Assembly: GCA_023666645.1 (NCBI GenBank)
Contig: JAMPBP010000001.1
Coordinates: 172,813 to 236,812, forward strand
Length of the DNA: 64,000 nt
Source: Clostridiales bacterium
GTDB taxonomy: Bacteria; Bacteroidota; Bacteroidia; Bacteroidales; Muribaculaceae
Direction: 5' to 3'
The notes under the pieces are model-generated. The model saw nothing but the letters and a program-made list of their open reading frames with translations. It had not been told where the DNA came from and searched no databases. Position numbers and translations under genes: made by a program. Positions 44,330 through 54,099 of the stretch are shown here, piece after piece (position 1 is the stretch's first letter; the number at the start of each line of letters is the position of its first letter).

Positions 44330-45524
44330 CAATAGGCTCCGGCTCTACATCCTCGTCCCAGTCATAATCCTCGTCGAGCATCTCACCGCCATAATCCTCG
44401 CCAAAGTCCTCCTCTTCGTCATCCTGGGGCATGGGAACATTCTCAAATATGAACTCATCTTCTTCACGCACTCTGTGATGACCGTCGAGCGGGCGGTGGG
44501 TGATGGGGGTTTCTCCGATGATGCGGTTGGACTCATCATTGATAGCACTCCATAACATATCCTTTAACTCGGTGAGCCCTTGACCGGTAACTGCCGAGAT
44601 GAACACATGGGGAAGATCCCCGGGAAGTGTACGGGCTATTTCTTCCATAAGTTCATCATCAAGCATATCACTCTTTGAAACAGCCAATAGGCGTGGCTTG
44701 TCCATGAGCTGTGGATTGAACTGCTCGAGCTCATTCAACAGCACTCTATACTCAGCGGTGATATCATCGGCATCGGCTGGAACGAGAAACAACAATACCG
44801 CATTACGCTCGATGTGACGCAAAAAACGCAACCCAAGGCCTTTTCCCTCACTGGCACCTTCAATGATACCGGGTATATCGGCCATAACAAACGAACGGTT
44901 GTCGCGGTAAGGAACAATCCCGAGCTGCGGCTCCATCGTAGTGAAAGGATAGTCGGCAATCTTGGGGCGCGCGGCCGAAACGGCCGAAAGCAAGGTGGAT
45001 TTGCCTGCATTAGGGAATCCCACAAGACCCACATCGGCAAGTAGCTTGAGTTCCAGGATAATACTGCGCTCAACCGCTGGCTCACCGGGTTGGGCATAAC
45101 GCGGAGTGCGGTTGGTGGCCGATTTGAAATGCCAGTTACCGAGGCCTCCACGGCCTCCCTTGAGCAGTTTTATCTCTTGACCATCGTAGGTTACCTCACA
45201 AAGATACTCACCGGTCTCGGCATCGAACACCACTGTGCCACAAGGCACATCGATAATGATGTCATCGCCATCCTTACCAAAGCTGCGTCCACCCGAACCA
45301 CTCTGCCCATTGCCCGCAAAGAGGTGCCGGCGATATTTCAGCGGCAAGAGGGTCCACATATTGCGGTCGCCACGCAGTATGATGTGTCCGCCACGACCGC
45401 CGTCACCACCATCGGGACCACCTTTTGGCACATATTTGGCGCGGTAAAAATGACGGGAACCTGCACCGCCCTTGCCCGAGCGGCACAATATCTTAACATA
45501 ATCTATAAAATTAGAGTCAGCCAT
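44313..45524 (-). CDS. obgE: Obg-family GTPase
   Basis: A 403-residue GTPase involved in 50S subunit assembly and stress response. The N-terminal Obg fold (1-158) has glycine-rich loops such as [13 protein letters not shown] and [16 protein letters not shown]. The G domain shows G1 GFPNAGKS at 169-176, G3 DIPGIIEGA and G4 VSKSD. The C-terminus is a strongly acidic tail of about 40 residues ([13 protein letters not shown]) in place of the OCT domain seen in some firmicutes. It overlaps the U32 gene. Confidence 0.96.
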   Translation of the reverse strand: MADSNFIDYVKILCRSGKGGAGSRHFYRAKYVPKGGPDGGDGGRGGHIILRGDRNMWTLLPLKYRRHLFAGNGQSGSGGRSFGKDGDDIIIDVPCGTVVFDAETGEYLCEVTYDGQEIKLLKGGRGGLGNWHFKSATNRTPRYAQPGEPAVERSIILELKLLADVGLVGFPNAGKSTLLSAVSAARPKIADYPFTTMEPQLGIVPYRDNRSFVMADIPGIIEGASEGKGLGLRFLRHIERNAVLLFLVPADADDITAEYRVLLNELEQFNPQLMDKPRLLAVSKSDMLDDELMEEIARTLPGDLPHVFISAVTGQGLTELKDMLWSAINDESNRIIGETPITHRPLDGHHRVREEDEFIFENVPMPQDDEEEDFGEDYGGEMLDEDYDWDEDVEPEPIDDDKE

Positions 45525-45609
45525 ATCCTTATAGTCTCTTTATAATTTCTTTAATATATATTGATTACACACGGCACGCCATAACCGCGGTTTCATCAAT
45601 ACTAACATG

Positions 45610-46674
45610 TCAGCGGTTTGAAAAGTTGCGCAAGTGCCTCATCAACTCCTCAGCTTGCTTGAAATCGCTTGGAGTGCCTACATCAATCCATGTCCCATTG
45701 ATGGGGAAATATGTCACCCGCAAGCCCTCCTTTATAGCATTCTCTACAAAGTCGGTGGCATCAATGTGCTCCCCGGGTCGTAGCTCGTCGAGCAACCGAT
45801 TGGATATCATATACATACCGGCATTGGCATAATAGGAGTAGGCCGGTTTCTCCTCAATCCCTTTCACCATAGTTCCCGAGGGGTCGATCGAAAGGATTGC
45901 ATAAGGAACTGATACAGTATATGGAATTACAGCTATAGTAATGTCGGCCTGCCGTGTGGTGTGGGTGAGATACATATCCTCCAGCGAGATTGTAGTAAGA
46001 AGGTCGCTGTTCATAACCAGTGTTATCCCTTGTGAATCCTTACGCTCCACCAGCGACAATGCACCAATGGTGCCCAATGGTTCCGACTCTTTTACACATT
46101 TTACATGTAAGCCTGCCACAGGCGATGAAAAATGAGACTCAAGCTTCTCGGCAAGATATCTCGTGGCAACAGTCACATCGGTAATTCCGGCAGCTGCGAG
46201 GGCCTCTATATTATAATCAATGATAGCTTTACCATCGATTGGGAGCAAAGGCTTAGGCAATGTGTCGGTCATAGGGCGCAATCGCTCGCCACGACCTCCA
46301 GCCATAAGCACCGCGCTCACCGGTAGCAATGTTTTATTACCTGAAAGATCAAGTAACCGCTCGATATGCCCTTCGTCATCAAGGAGTGGCAGCAACTTGA
46401 TTCCCAGGTCGCGATACTGTCTCAACATGGCGACATCAACCGAGCTGACCGGCATAGCCTTGAAGTTACGGAACATCAGCTTCCTTACCGTGTCGTGCAA
46501 GCCAGCACCGGCAAGCAAGGCACGACGCACATCACCATCGGTCAGTGTACCCCTCATCACGCCCTCACTGTCAACCACCATCAAGGTCATGATACCGCCC
46601 GACAGTCTGTTAAGCCTATCAAGAGCATCTACCAGTGTAGCATCTTCGCTTACTATATATTCAGTTTCATTCAT
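45610..46674 (-). CDS. CBS-domain nucleotidyltransferase, PtmE-like sugar-1-phosphate guanylyltransferase
   Basis: A 354-residue protein. Two N-terminal CBS domains (DATLVDALDRLNRLSGGIMT, then RNFKAMPVSSVD) are followed by a nucleotidyltransferase domain starting VLMAGGRGERLRPMTDTLPK. The same layout occurs in PtmE of Campylobacter, which makes GDP-GlcN at the start of legionaminic acid synthesis; specificity is inferred from layout and neighbours. The longer open frame begins in the preceding gene; the ATG at 46674 was chosen, overlapping the legF-like stop by 8 bases. Confidence 0.83.
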   Translation of the reverse strand: MNETEYIVSEDATLVDALDRLNRLSGGIMTLMVVDSEGVMRGTLTDGDVRRALLAGAGLHDTVRKLMFRNFKAMPVSSVDVAMLRQYRDLGIKLLPLLDDEGHIERLLDLSGNKTLLPVSAVLMAGGRGERLRPMTDTLPKPLLPIDGKAIIDYNIEALAAAGITDVTVATRYLAEKLESHFSSPVAGLHVKCVKESEPLGTIGALSLVERKDSQGITLVMNSDLLTTISLEDMYLTHTTRQADITIAVIPYTVSVPYAILSIDPSGTMVKGIEEKPAYSYYANAGMYMISNRLLDELRPGEHIDATDFVENAIKEGLRVTYFPINGTWIDVGTPSDFKQAEELMRHLRNFSNR

Positions 46675-47371
46675 GGGCTTTGTTTGAATCAATGATTGCC
46701 TGGGCAACAATCCAGTCGAGCGGTGTGTCAAGGTCTATGCTCCGTTCCTTAGGCATCACATACGGCAACCTGCTGGGGAAAGCTCCGAGCGGCATGTTTC
46801 TGATTGATTCAGGCGATATTACATATACTGCACCATTATACACCCAGGCATGTGGTGCATCCTGTCGGCGTGTTATCAATCCGTCACCTTTTGACACCTG
46901 AAGCACCCCGGTAGCCGGATCACACTCAAAACAGTCATAATATGGGTTGCACGGAGCCTCGGTCACACTCACCACCATATCAATGCCGGCATGAAACAAG
47001 GAGATTGCCCCGAGAATATCGGAGGCTACGCGCAATGGCGAGGTTGGTTGCAGGAGCACAACCACATCATAGGCTATACCCATTTCATCGGCCTGGTCCA
47101 TGGCATGCAGAATCACCTCCCGCGAGCCGGAAATATCAGTGGCAAGTGAATCGGGCCGCAAAAAAGGCACCGTCAACCCACAACAATCCTCAACAACAGC
47201 CTTAATAGCAGGGTCATCGGTAGACACCAGGATATGACTGTCATCAGCGCCAGCTTCCCTGGCGGCTTCAATGCTATAAGCTATGAGCGGCTTGCCATCG
47301 AGTTCCTTGATATTCTTATGAGGGATACCGCGACTGCCACCACGTGCCGGGATGATGTAGAGTGGCGTCAT
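46667..47371 (-). CDS. CMP-nonulosonate (legionaminate/acylneuraminate) cytidylyltransferase
   Basis: A 234-residue enzyme that activates a nonulosonic acid with CTP. The nucleotide-binding motif is YIIPARGGSRGIPHKNI near 5-21, with LQPTSPLR near 108-115 and the metal region SIDLDTPLDW near the C-terminus. The size and motifs fit LegF/PtmB or NeuA; the flanking PtmE-like gene favours legionaminate. The ATG overlaps the legG-like stop by ATGA, so the genes are co-translated. Confidence 0.87.
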   Translation of the reverse strand: MTPLYIIPARGGSRGIPHKNIKELDGKPLIAYSIEAAREAGADDSHILVSTDDPAIKAVVEDCCGLTVPFLRPDSLATDISGSREVILHAMDQADEMGIAYDVVVLLQPTSPLRVASDILGAISLFHAGIDMVVSVTEAPCNPYYDCFECDPATGVLQVSKGDGLITRRQDAPHAWVYNGAVYVISPESIRNMPLGAFPSRLPYVMPKERSIDLDTPLDWIVAQAIIDSNKAHE

Positions 47372-48534
47372 GGCTGGTCGTAGAATTGTTTGTTCAGTAG
47401 TGTCGACATGGGAGTTCCCACGATTGCATTGACAATGAGTTGCAAGGTATCACGCCTGTAATAAGGATTGACGGTGGCCTTGCATTTCTCCTGCCAATGT
47501 TCGCTCAGCGCCAATGATAAGGCACGTTTTATTTCGCCACAGGTCACACCGCAATGTATCACTGAATCGGCAGCAAGCCGCCCGGCTTGACGCGAACCGA
47601 TATCGACAGTAGGTATTTTCATCGACGGTACTTCAACAATGCCGCTCGACGAGTTGCCCACTACAGCTTTTACAAATTGCAGAGCCGATAGATATCTTAT
47701 CTTGCCTAATGACTGAATGAGGTGAACACGCCCCTGACGACCGGCGGCATAACGTTCAAGCATCTCGATAATAACCGCTCCGCGGGCATCATTATTGGGA
47801 TAGGTGAAGAGTATGTTGTATTCCTTAAATGCATCAAGAGCATTGAGCAACTCCTGGACATGGGTCGACGTGTCGGTCGAATCCATTGTCACAGGATGCA
47901 ATGTCACAAGCAGAGTATTGTCACCGATAGAGAAACCGAGCGACTGCTCCAAAGCCTCAAGTGTCATGAGCTTTTCATTCATGGCGTTGTATACACCTAT
48001 GGCACCTGTGGTTTTCACACGTTGCGGTTCCTCGCCCATAGATATTACACGACGCCGATATTCCTCGGTGGCAGTCAAATGAAGCGAGGCCATCTTGGTA
48101 ATGGCATGGCGTATGGAATCGTCGATAGCGCCACGTGTTATCTCACCTCCGGCTATATGTATGATAGGAATGCGCATCACAGTAGCAACAGATGCGACTG
48201 CAAGCATTTCATAACGGTCGCCCAACACAACAACAACATCGGGTTTGAGACGGTCAAAAGCGTCGGCCATACCCAGGGCACATAGCGACATAGCCCTGGC
48301 GCGGTCGGCCTCGCTGTCACTCAGCGGAGGTAGCGACACACGCTCGTCGACGGTGAAACCATCGGCAACTATCTCGTTGACCGTCATGCCGTAGCGTGGG
48401 TCAAGATGCATATTTGTAGCTACAATCTGCAATGTGACATCTTGACGCGAGGACAGCTCACGGGCTATAGCGCTGAGCAATCCCCAGTCGGCACGTGTCC
48501 CTGTAGCTATACACACTTTACGTTTAGATTCCAT
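47368..48534 (-). CDS. UDP- or GDP-GlcNAc 2-epimerase, hydrolysing (NeuC/LegG-like)
   Basis: A 388-residue enzyme that hydrolyses a nucleotide-linked N-acetylhexosamine with inversion at C2, releasing the ManNAc-type precursor of nonulosonic acids. Blocks include VCIATGTRADWGLL, VLGDRYEMLAVA, IHIAGGEITRGAIDDSIRH, LVTLHPVT and GNSSSGIVEVPSM. NeuC uses the UDP form and LegG the GDP form; the adjacent PtmE-like gene favours GDP. It is first in a three-gene operon with a -7 box at 48579-48586. Confidence 0.88.
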   Translation of the reverse strand: MESKRKVCIATGTRADWGLLSAIARELSSRQDVTLQIVATNMHLDPRYGMTVNEIVADGFTVDERVSLPPLSDSEADRARAMSLCALGMADAFDRLKPDVVVVLGDRYEMLAVASVATVMRIPIIHIAGGEITRGAIDDSIRHAITKMASLHLTATEEYRRRVISMGEEPQRVKTTGAIGVYNAMNEKLMTLEALEQSLGFSIGDNTLLVTLHPVTMDSTDTSTHVQELLNALDAFKEYNILFTYPNNDARGAVIIEMLERYAAGRQGRVHLIQSLGKIRYLSALQFVKAVVGNSSSGIVEVPSMKIPTVDIGSRQAGRLAADSVIHCGVTCGEIKRALSLALSEHWQEKCKATVNPYYRRDTLQLIVNAIVGTPMSTLLNKQFYDQP

Positions 48535-48578
48535 ATTGATGCTTTCTCTAACGACAAAAATTCTTTTTGGAGCATCGG

Positions 48579-48586
48579 CAAAGATA
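48579..48586 (-). promoter_or_regulatory. candidate -7 box of the nonulosonate operon
   Basis: TATCTTTG on the minus strand, 44 bases upstream of the legG-like ATG and 13 bases past the metX stop. The operon can thus be transcribed independently of metX. Confidence 0.55.
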
Positions 48587-48599
48587 CAAAATTTCTACA

Positions 48600-49631
48600 T
48601 CATGCCGGATAATGTGACATGAAATCTTTAATCAACCGGTCGAGCTTCTCATACTCTATGAGGAAACCGTCATGCCCATAGTCACTCTGAATCTCATGGT
48701 ACTTACAACAGGGTATACACTCGACAAGCTCTCGATGATCGACCGGAGGAAACAGTATGTCACCATCGATTGCAATCACAAGAGTTGGGGCTATCACCCT
48801 GGAAAGAGCATTTTCAACACCACCTCTACCCCACCCTATATCGTGGGCATCGACCGCGCGTGATAGCCTATAGTAGGAATAGGCATTGAATCGGGAACAG
48901 AGTTTCTCGCCCTGGTGGGTCTGATAAGAATGCACCCTGCGTTGCAAAGGATATCCCTGGGGGCGTTTCTCGGGAGTATCGGCCTGAGTGAGGTCATAGG
49001 CACGCTGTCCGCGATAGCTCAACAAGGCTATCGACCTGGCGGCGGATAGTCCTTTCATGCCGGCATCGGCACATGGCAGGCCGTATGTCTCATCAGCTTC
49101 GATACACATACGCTGGGACTCATTGAATGCGGCCGCCCACGGCTTTGATACAGGTGTGGTGGCAATCAGCACAAGTCGGCGGGGAAACTGAGGTTGCATC
49201 ACAGCCCATTCCATACACTGGAAACCACCGAGCGAACTGCCTATAAGCATCTCCACGCTCTCGATCCCCAGATGACGGGCCAGAAGCATGTGGGCAGCCA
49301 CCATGTCACGCACGGTCATCTGAGGAAATGTATCATACCAAGGTTCACCTGTGACAGGATTTATAGACAGAGGACCGGTGGTCCCATAATGGGAGCCGAG
49401 AATATTGGCGCACACCACAAAATACTTTTCCGGATCAAGGAAACGCCCCTTCTCAACCGTGTGGGGCCACCAGTCGGCCACATCGCTGTTGGCAGTCAAA
49501 GCGTGGCACACCCATATTGCATTGGAACGGTCATCATTAAGCCGCCCGAAAGTATCATAGGCTATAGTGAGCGACGGTAGTTGGAATCCATTCTCCAATA
49601 CAAAGGGTTGGTCAATAGTCAGCGTATGCAT
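48600..49631 (-). CDS. metX: homoserine O-acetyltransferase
   Basis: A 343-residue alpha/beta-hydrolase that acylates homoserine using acetyl-CoA in methionine synthesis. The nucleophile elbow GSSLGG holds S133. The early block NAIWVCHALTANSDVADWW and ANILGSHYGTTGP are typical of MetX. The Asp-His pair lies in VIAIDGDILFPP and YGHDGFLIE. A succinyl rather than acetyl donor cannot be excluded from sequence. The ATG at 49631 was chosen over an upstream TTG; it has a 5-prime leader of about 100 bases. Confidence 0.93.
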   Translation of the reverse strand: MHTLTIDQPFVLENGFQLPSLTIAYDTFGRLNDDRSNAIWVCHALTANSDVADWWPHTVEKGRFLDPEKYFVVCANILGSHYGTTGPLSINPVTGEPWYDTFPQMTVRDMVAAHMLLARHLGIESVEMLIGSSLGGFQCMEWAVMQPQFPRRLVLIATTPVSKPWAAAFNESQRMCIEADETYGLPCADAGMKGLSAARSIALLSYRGQRAYDLTQADTPEKRPQGYPLQRRVHSYQTHQGEKLCSRFNAYSYYRLSRAVDAHDIGWGRGGVENALSRVIAPTLVIAIDGDILFPPVDHRELVECIPCCKYHEIQSDYGHDGFLIEYEKLDRLIKDFMSHYPA

Positions 49632-49672
49632 AATGGTTTGATTCAAATATTTGAGATTGAACGTCAATTTCA

Positions 49673-49712
49673 GAACTCATTGAAACAACTTATAGTGTGT
49701 ATGAATGAGTTC
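49673..49712 (-). repeat. inverted repeat in the metX leader
   Basis: GAACTCATT (49673-49681) and its reverse complement AATGAGTTC (49704-49712) with a 22-base loop, lying between the metX promoter and its ATG. The words recur in other spacers. It might fold in the RNA or bind a regulator; it does not match a SAM riboswitch I can recognise. Confidence 0.5.
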
Positions 49713-49741
49713 AAAGCTTAGTGCTTTCCAAAATCAAGATA

Positions 49742-49772
49742 CAAAATTAAGACATTCAAACCACTTGCACAA
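49742..49772 (-). promoter_or_regulatory. candidate promoter of metX
   Basis: On the minus strand TAATTTTG (49742-49749) with TTG 20 bases upstream (49770-49772). Confidence 0.55.
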
Positions 49773-50076
49773 CCCAAACTACATTGCACCCCGGGCAACC
49801 TCCTCATTTTTCAGCTTAATGGAGGAACTTCAAAATAGAATGTCTTTGTGGACTTTTGGTATAATGAGGCTTAGAGCCTGTCACTTGATATATGTTAAAG
49901 CTTATGTCGCATATCTTCATTTCCATATCATTTTGTATGACGCGGATACGAATCGTCCTGTCCACTCAGCTCAATTCCAAGACTAATCCGACCTACAATC
50001 CCAAAACTTTGCAAAACTTTGACGCAGTTATCACGGAATTGCTCCAATTCTTTACCCTAATTTCGCGGATTTTTCT
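49773..50076. other. non-coding part of the metX-ileS spacer
   Basis: This stretch is AT-rich with no convincing gene. It carries a tandem AAAACTTTG (50003-50011 and 50013-50021, 10 bases apart) and a G/C-rich patch near 49790. A 93-codon open frame beginning at 49705 spans part of it but shows no protein-like features. Confidence 0.5.
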
Positions 50077-50084
50077 TATATTTG
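50077..50084 (+). promoter_or_regulatory. candidate -7 box of ileS
   Basis: TATATTTG, an exact match, 60 bases upstream of the ileS ATG. No clear -33. Confidence 0.55.
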
Positions 50085-50144
50085 TGGCCCAAAGAGTGCC
50101 TTTGTAGCCCTCTTTCAACCAATGATACTGAAACAGACTAAGAT

Positions 50145-53100
50145 ATGAAGAAGCAATTTCCACGTCATCAAGGACTTGACCTTTCGGCAGTAAATAAGGA
50201 TGTGCTCGACCAGTGGACCCGTGAGTCGCTCTTTGAGCAGAGCATAAAGGAGCGTGAAGGCGCTCCATCATTTGTATTTTTCGAAGGACCGCCCTCGGCC
50301 AACGGCATGCCTGGCATACACCACGTAATGGCGCGTACCATCAAGGACATCGTGTGCCGCTACAAGACCATGAAAGGATTCCACGTGAAGCGTAAAGCCG
50401 GCTGGGACACACACGGCTTGCCCGTTGAGCTCGGAGTGGAAAAGAGCCTCGGTATCACTAAAGAGGATATAGGCCGCAAAATCTCGGTCGATGACTACAA
50501 TGCCGCCTGCCGCCGCGAGGTGATGAAATATACCCGTGAATGGGAAACACTGACCCGCCAGATGGGCTACTGGGTAGACATGCAGGACCCCTATATAACC
50601 TACGACAACCGCTATATCGAGAGCGTGTGGTGGTTGCTGAAACAGCTCTATGATAAAGGATTCCTGTACAAAGGATACACCATACAACCCTATTCACCCG
50701 CAGCAGGCACCGGATTGAGCACCCACGAACTCAACCAGCCCGGCTGTTACCGCGATGTCAAGGACACCACCGTCACAGCTATATTCAAGGCTATCGACAC
50801 CAAACCCGAGATGGAAGGCTGGGGAACGCCCTGCTTTGTAGCCTGGACTACAACCCCATGGACCCTACCGAGCAACACAGCTCTGTGTGTAGGCCCCAAA
50901 ATCGATTATGATGTGGTGAGAACCTACAACCCCTACAACGGTGAGAAAATAACCCTCGTGATGGCTCATGACCGTGTGTCGGCCTACTTCAAAGCCGAGG
51001 GTGCCGAAGCCGACATGGAGAATTTCAACCCCGGCGACAAAATCGTCCCCTACCGTGTCACTGGCAGCTATAAAGGCAGCGACCTCGAAGGAATGCGCTA
51101 CTGCCAGCTCATGCCCTGGGTAAAGCCTTGCGAGAAACTGTCGGACGTAGCGCCGGCATTCGTCACCGACTATGCAGCCGCTCACCCCGAGCAGGTGTTC
51201 AGCGTGGGCAAGGATCGCTTCGTTGAGTTGAGCGAGCGTGCTTTCCGCGTTATCACAGGCGACTATGTCACTACCGAGGACGGTACAGGCATAGTACACA
51301 TAGCGCCCACCTTCGGTGCCGACGATGCCCGCGTGGCCAAGGCAGCCGGAATCCCATCTCTGTTCATGATCAACATGCGCGGTGAGACACGCCCCATGGT
51401 CGACCTTACAGGCAAATACTATACACTGAATGAGTGTGACCCCGAGTTTGTAGTGAAATGTGTCGACGTTCCCCAGTACGAGCATCACGCAGGCGATTAT
51501 GTGAAGAACGCCTACGACCCAAAATATAATGTCGACGGCCGGTATGACGAGGCTGCCGCTTCCAAGGCTGAGGATCTCAATATAGTCCTCTGCATAGAGA
51601 TGAAGCAAGCCGGCCAGGCATTGCGCATCGAGAAACATGTGCACAACTATCCCCACTGCTGGCGCACCGACAAGCCAGTGCTATACTATCCCCTCGACAG
51701 CTGGTTCATAAAGACCACTGCTGTGCGTGACCGCCTCATGAAACTCAACGACACCATAAAATGGAAACCTGCATCGACAGGTTCGGGCCGTTTCGGCAAG
51801 TGGCTTGAGAACCTGCAGGACTGGAATCTGTCACGTAGCCGCTACTGGGGCACACCGTTGCCCATATGGCGCACTGCCGACGGTTCCGTAGAAAAATGTA
51901 TCGACAGCGTCGAAGAACTCTACAATGAAATAGAGAAATCGGTAGCCGCCGGTAACATGACGTCCAATCCCTACAAAGAGCGCGGCTTCAATCCCGGTGA
52001 ATACACCAAGGAGAATTATGAGAAGATAGACTTGCACCGCCCTTATGTCGATGACATTGTGCTGACAGCACCCGACGGCCGTCCCATGAAACGTGAGACC
52101 GATCTCATCGATGTGTGGTTTGACTCGGGCTCCATGCCTTTTGCCCAGCAGCACTATCCCTTCGAACACAAAGATGGCGTCGATGGCCACGAACTCTTCC
52201 CGGCCGACTTTATCGCTGAAGGTGTAGACCAGACTCGCGGTTGGTTCTTTACTCTCCATGCCATCGCCGGCATGGTCTTTGACTCGGTAGCCTATCGTGC
52301 AGTCATCTCCAATGGTCTTGTACTTGACAAGGATGGCAACAAGATGTCAAAGCGTCTGGGTAATGCAGTCAATCCGTTTGAGACAATCGACGAGTTTGGC
52401 GCCGACCCGGTGCGTTGGTACATGATTTCCAACTCACAGCCTTGGGACAATCTTAAATTTGACAAAGCGGGTGTGAAAGAGACTGCACGCAAACTCTTTG
52501 CCACACTGTTCAATACCTACTCATTCTTTGCCGGATATGCCAATGTAGACGGCTTTGACGGTACCGAGCCTGAGGTTCCGGTATCAGAACGCCCCGAGAT
52601 AGACCGTTGGGTACTGTCGGTTCTAAATACTCTTGTCGCTGAGGTCGACTCTTCACTCGATGACTATGAGCCCACAAAGGCAGCCCGCGCCATAGCGCTC
52701 TTTGTCGACGAGCATCTTTCCAACTGGTATGTACGCCTCAACCGTAAGCGTTTCTGGGGTGGTGAGATGAGCCAGGACAAACTGGCAGCCTATCAGACAC
52801 TCTACACATGCCTCGAGACCATAGCCCGTCTCATGGCCCCATTCGCTCCATTCTATGCCCATCAGCTATATGCCGACCTCGCCGGGACAACAGGCCACTC
52901 AACCAAGTCGGTCCACCTGGCATCGTTCCCCGTGTCCAACAAGTCGCTCATCGATGTTGACCTCGAACGCCGCATGCAGCTCGCACAGACAATTACATCA
53001 ATGGTACTGGCACTGCGACGTAAGGCCAACCAGAAAGTGAGACAACCGCTGCAGGCTATAATGATTCCACCGGTCAACCAAGCTCAACGCGACGACATCG

Positions 53101-53705
53101 ATACCATGAAGGGACTTATACTTGCCGAGGTAAATGTCAAGAACCTCGATTTTGTAGAACCCGACGCCGGTATTCTCGTGAAGAAAATCAAGCCCGACTT
53201 CAAAAAGCTCGGAGCTAAACATGGCAAACTGATGAAACAGGTAGCAGCTGCGATAAACGCTATGTCACAAGCCGATATCATAGCATTGGAAAGCAACGGA
53301 AAGTTCTCCATCGACGTCAATGACCAACCTATAGAGTTGAATCTCGACGAGGTATCGATTGTATCGGAGGATATTCCTGGCTGGCTCGTGACCAATGAAG
53401 GCAATGTAACAGTTGCACTCGATGTCACAGTGACTGATGAGCTCAAAGCCGAAGGCATGGCCCGCGAACTTGTAAACCGTATTCAAAACATACGTAAGAG
53501 CCGCGACTACAACATCACCGACCGCGTTAAGGTTATCATCAATCCCGACGAACTGGTGAACGCTGCGGTAAAGTCACACCATGACTACATAGCCTCGCAA
53601 GTACTCGCCTCGTCACTTGAACTCGCCACGGTGAACACCACAGAACCCGATGAGATTCTTGACATCGACGGCACAAACATATTGATCAATATAACAAAAG
53701 CTTAA
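50145..53705 (+). CDS. ileS: isoleucyl-tRNA synthetase
   Basis: A 1186-residue class I synthetase, the long form. The HIGH region reads FFEGPPSANGMPGIHH near 44-59 and KMSKS appears as NKMSKRLGN. The CP1 editing domain includes CFVAWTTTPWTLPSNTALCV. The anticodon-binding domain has NWYVRLNRKRFW, and the extended C-terminus matches the eukaryote-like, mupirocin-tolerant class of IleRS by length; drug tolerance itself is not shown. It heads the operon ileS-dksA-like-lspA-DUF4296. Confidence 0.98.
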   Translation: MKKQFPRHQGLDLSAVNKDVLDQWTRESLFEQSIKEREGAPSFVFFEGPPSANGMPGIHHVMARTIKDIVCRYKTMKGFHVKRKAGWDTHGLPVELGVEKSLGITKEDIGRKISVDDYNAACRREVMKYTREWETLTRQMGYWVDMQDPYITYDNRYIESVWWLLKQLYDKGFLYKGYTIQPYSPAAGTGLSTHELNQPGCYRDVKDTTVTAIFKAIDTKPEMEGWGTPCFVAWTTTPWTLPSNTALCVGPKIDYDVVRTYNPYNGEKITLVMAHDRVSAYFKAEGAEADMENFNPGDKIVPYRVTGSYKGSDLEGMRYCQLMPWVKPCEKLSDVAPAFVTDYAAAHPEQVFSVGKDRFVELSERAFRVITGDYVTTEDGTGIVHIAPTFGADDARVAKAAGIPSLFMINMRGETRPMVDLTGKYYTLNECDPEFVVKCVDVPQYEHHAGDYVKNAYDPKYNVDGRYDEAAASKAEDLNIVLCIEMKQAGQALRIEKHVHNYPHCWRTDKPVLYYPLDSWFIKTTAVRDRLMKLNDTIKWKPASTGSGRFGKWLENLQDWNLSRSRYWGTPLPIWRTADGSVEKCIDSVEELYNEIEKSVAAGNMTSNPYKERGFNPGEYTKENYEKIDLHRPYVDDIVLTAPDGRPMKRETDLIDVWFDSGSMPFAQQHYPFEHKDGVDGHELFPADFIAEGVDQTRGWFFTLHAIAGMVFDSVAYRAVISNGLVLDKDGNKMSKRLGNAVNPFETIDEFGADPVRWYMISNSQPWDNLKFDKAGVKETARKLFATLFNTYSFFAGYANVDGFDGTEPEVPVSERPEIDRWVLSVLNTLVAEVDSSLDDYEPTKAARAIALFVDEHLSNWYVRLNRKRFWGGEMSQDKLAAYQTLYTCLETIARLMAPFAPFYAHQLYADLAGTTGHSTKSVHLASFPVSNKSLIDVDLERRMQLAQTITSMVLALRRKANQKVRQPLQAIMIPPVNQAQRDDIDTMKGLILAEVNVKNLDFVEPDAGILVKKIKPDFKKLGAKHGKLMKQVAAAINAMSQADIIALESNGKFSIDVNDQPIELNLDEVSIVSEDIPGWLVTNEGNVTVALDVTVTDELKAEGMARELVNRIQNIRKSRDYNITDRVKVIINPDELVNAAVKSHHDYIASQVLASSLELATVNTTEPDEILDIDGTNILINITKA

Positions 53706-53715
53706 GTAGACAACC

Positions 53716-54099
53716 ATGAACACCACCGATAAACCACGTTACAGCGACGCTGAGCTGGAAGAATTCAGAGAACTCATCTTAGCCAAACTTGCCAAGGCAC
53801 AGAGCGAATATGACACTCTATGTGAGGAGTGGAATAACAGTGAAGGTAACGATACTTCTGATACCGCAGCCACTTTCAAGGTTCTTGAGGAGGGTGCCTA
53901 CACTTTGGGCAAGGAAGAGGCATCGCGCATGGCACAACGTCAACTCGACTTTATAAAAAAGCTAAAGGCGGCATTGGTGCGCATTGATAACAAAACCTAC
54001 GGTATCTGTCGCGAAACAGGTCAACTCATACCCAAAGAGCGCTTGCGCGCTGTGCCCCACGCAACGCTCAGCATCGATGGTAAGAACATGAAGAAATGA
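53716..54099 (+). CDS. TraR/DksA-family protein with degenerate zinc finger
   Basis: A 127-residue protein: an N-terminal coiled-coil hairpin and a C-terminal DksA-like finger. The finger reads YGICRETGQLIPKERLRAVPHATLSI; of the four usual cysteines only the first remains, so zinc is probably not bound in the normal way. DksA proteins bind the RNA polymerase secondary channel with ppGpp. The family variant without cysteines is common in Bacteroidota. The stop overlaps lspA by ATGA. Confidence 0.9.
   Translation: MNTTDKPRYSDAELEEFRELILAKLAKAQSEYDTLCEEWNNSEGNDTSDTAATFKVLEEGAYTLGKEEASRMAQRQLDFIKKLKAALVRIDNKTYGICRETGQLIPKERLRAVPHATLSIDGKNMKK

Noticed and set aside
49632..49741. SAM riboswitch upstream of metX
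   Set aside because: The leader has an inverted repeat but none of the conserved core I know for SAM-I or SAM-II; a covariance-model search would decide.
49705..49986. 93-codon open frame in the metX-ileS spacer
   Set aside because: No ribosome site, no domain and unnatural composition; it starts inside the metX leader repeat.
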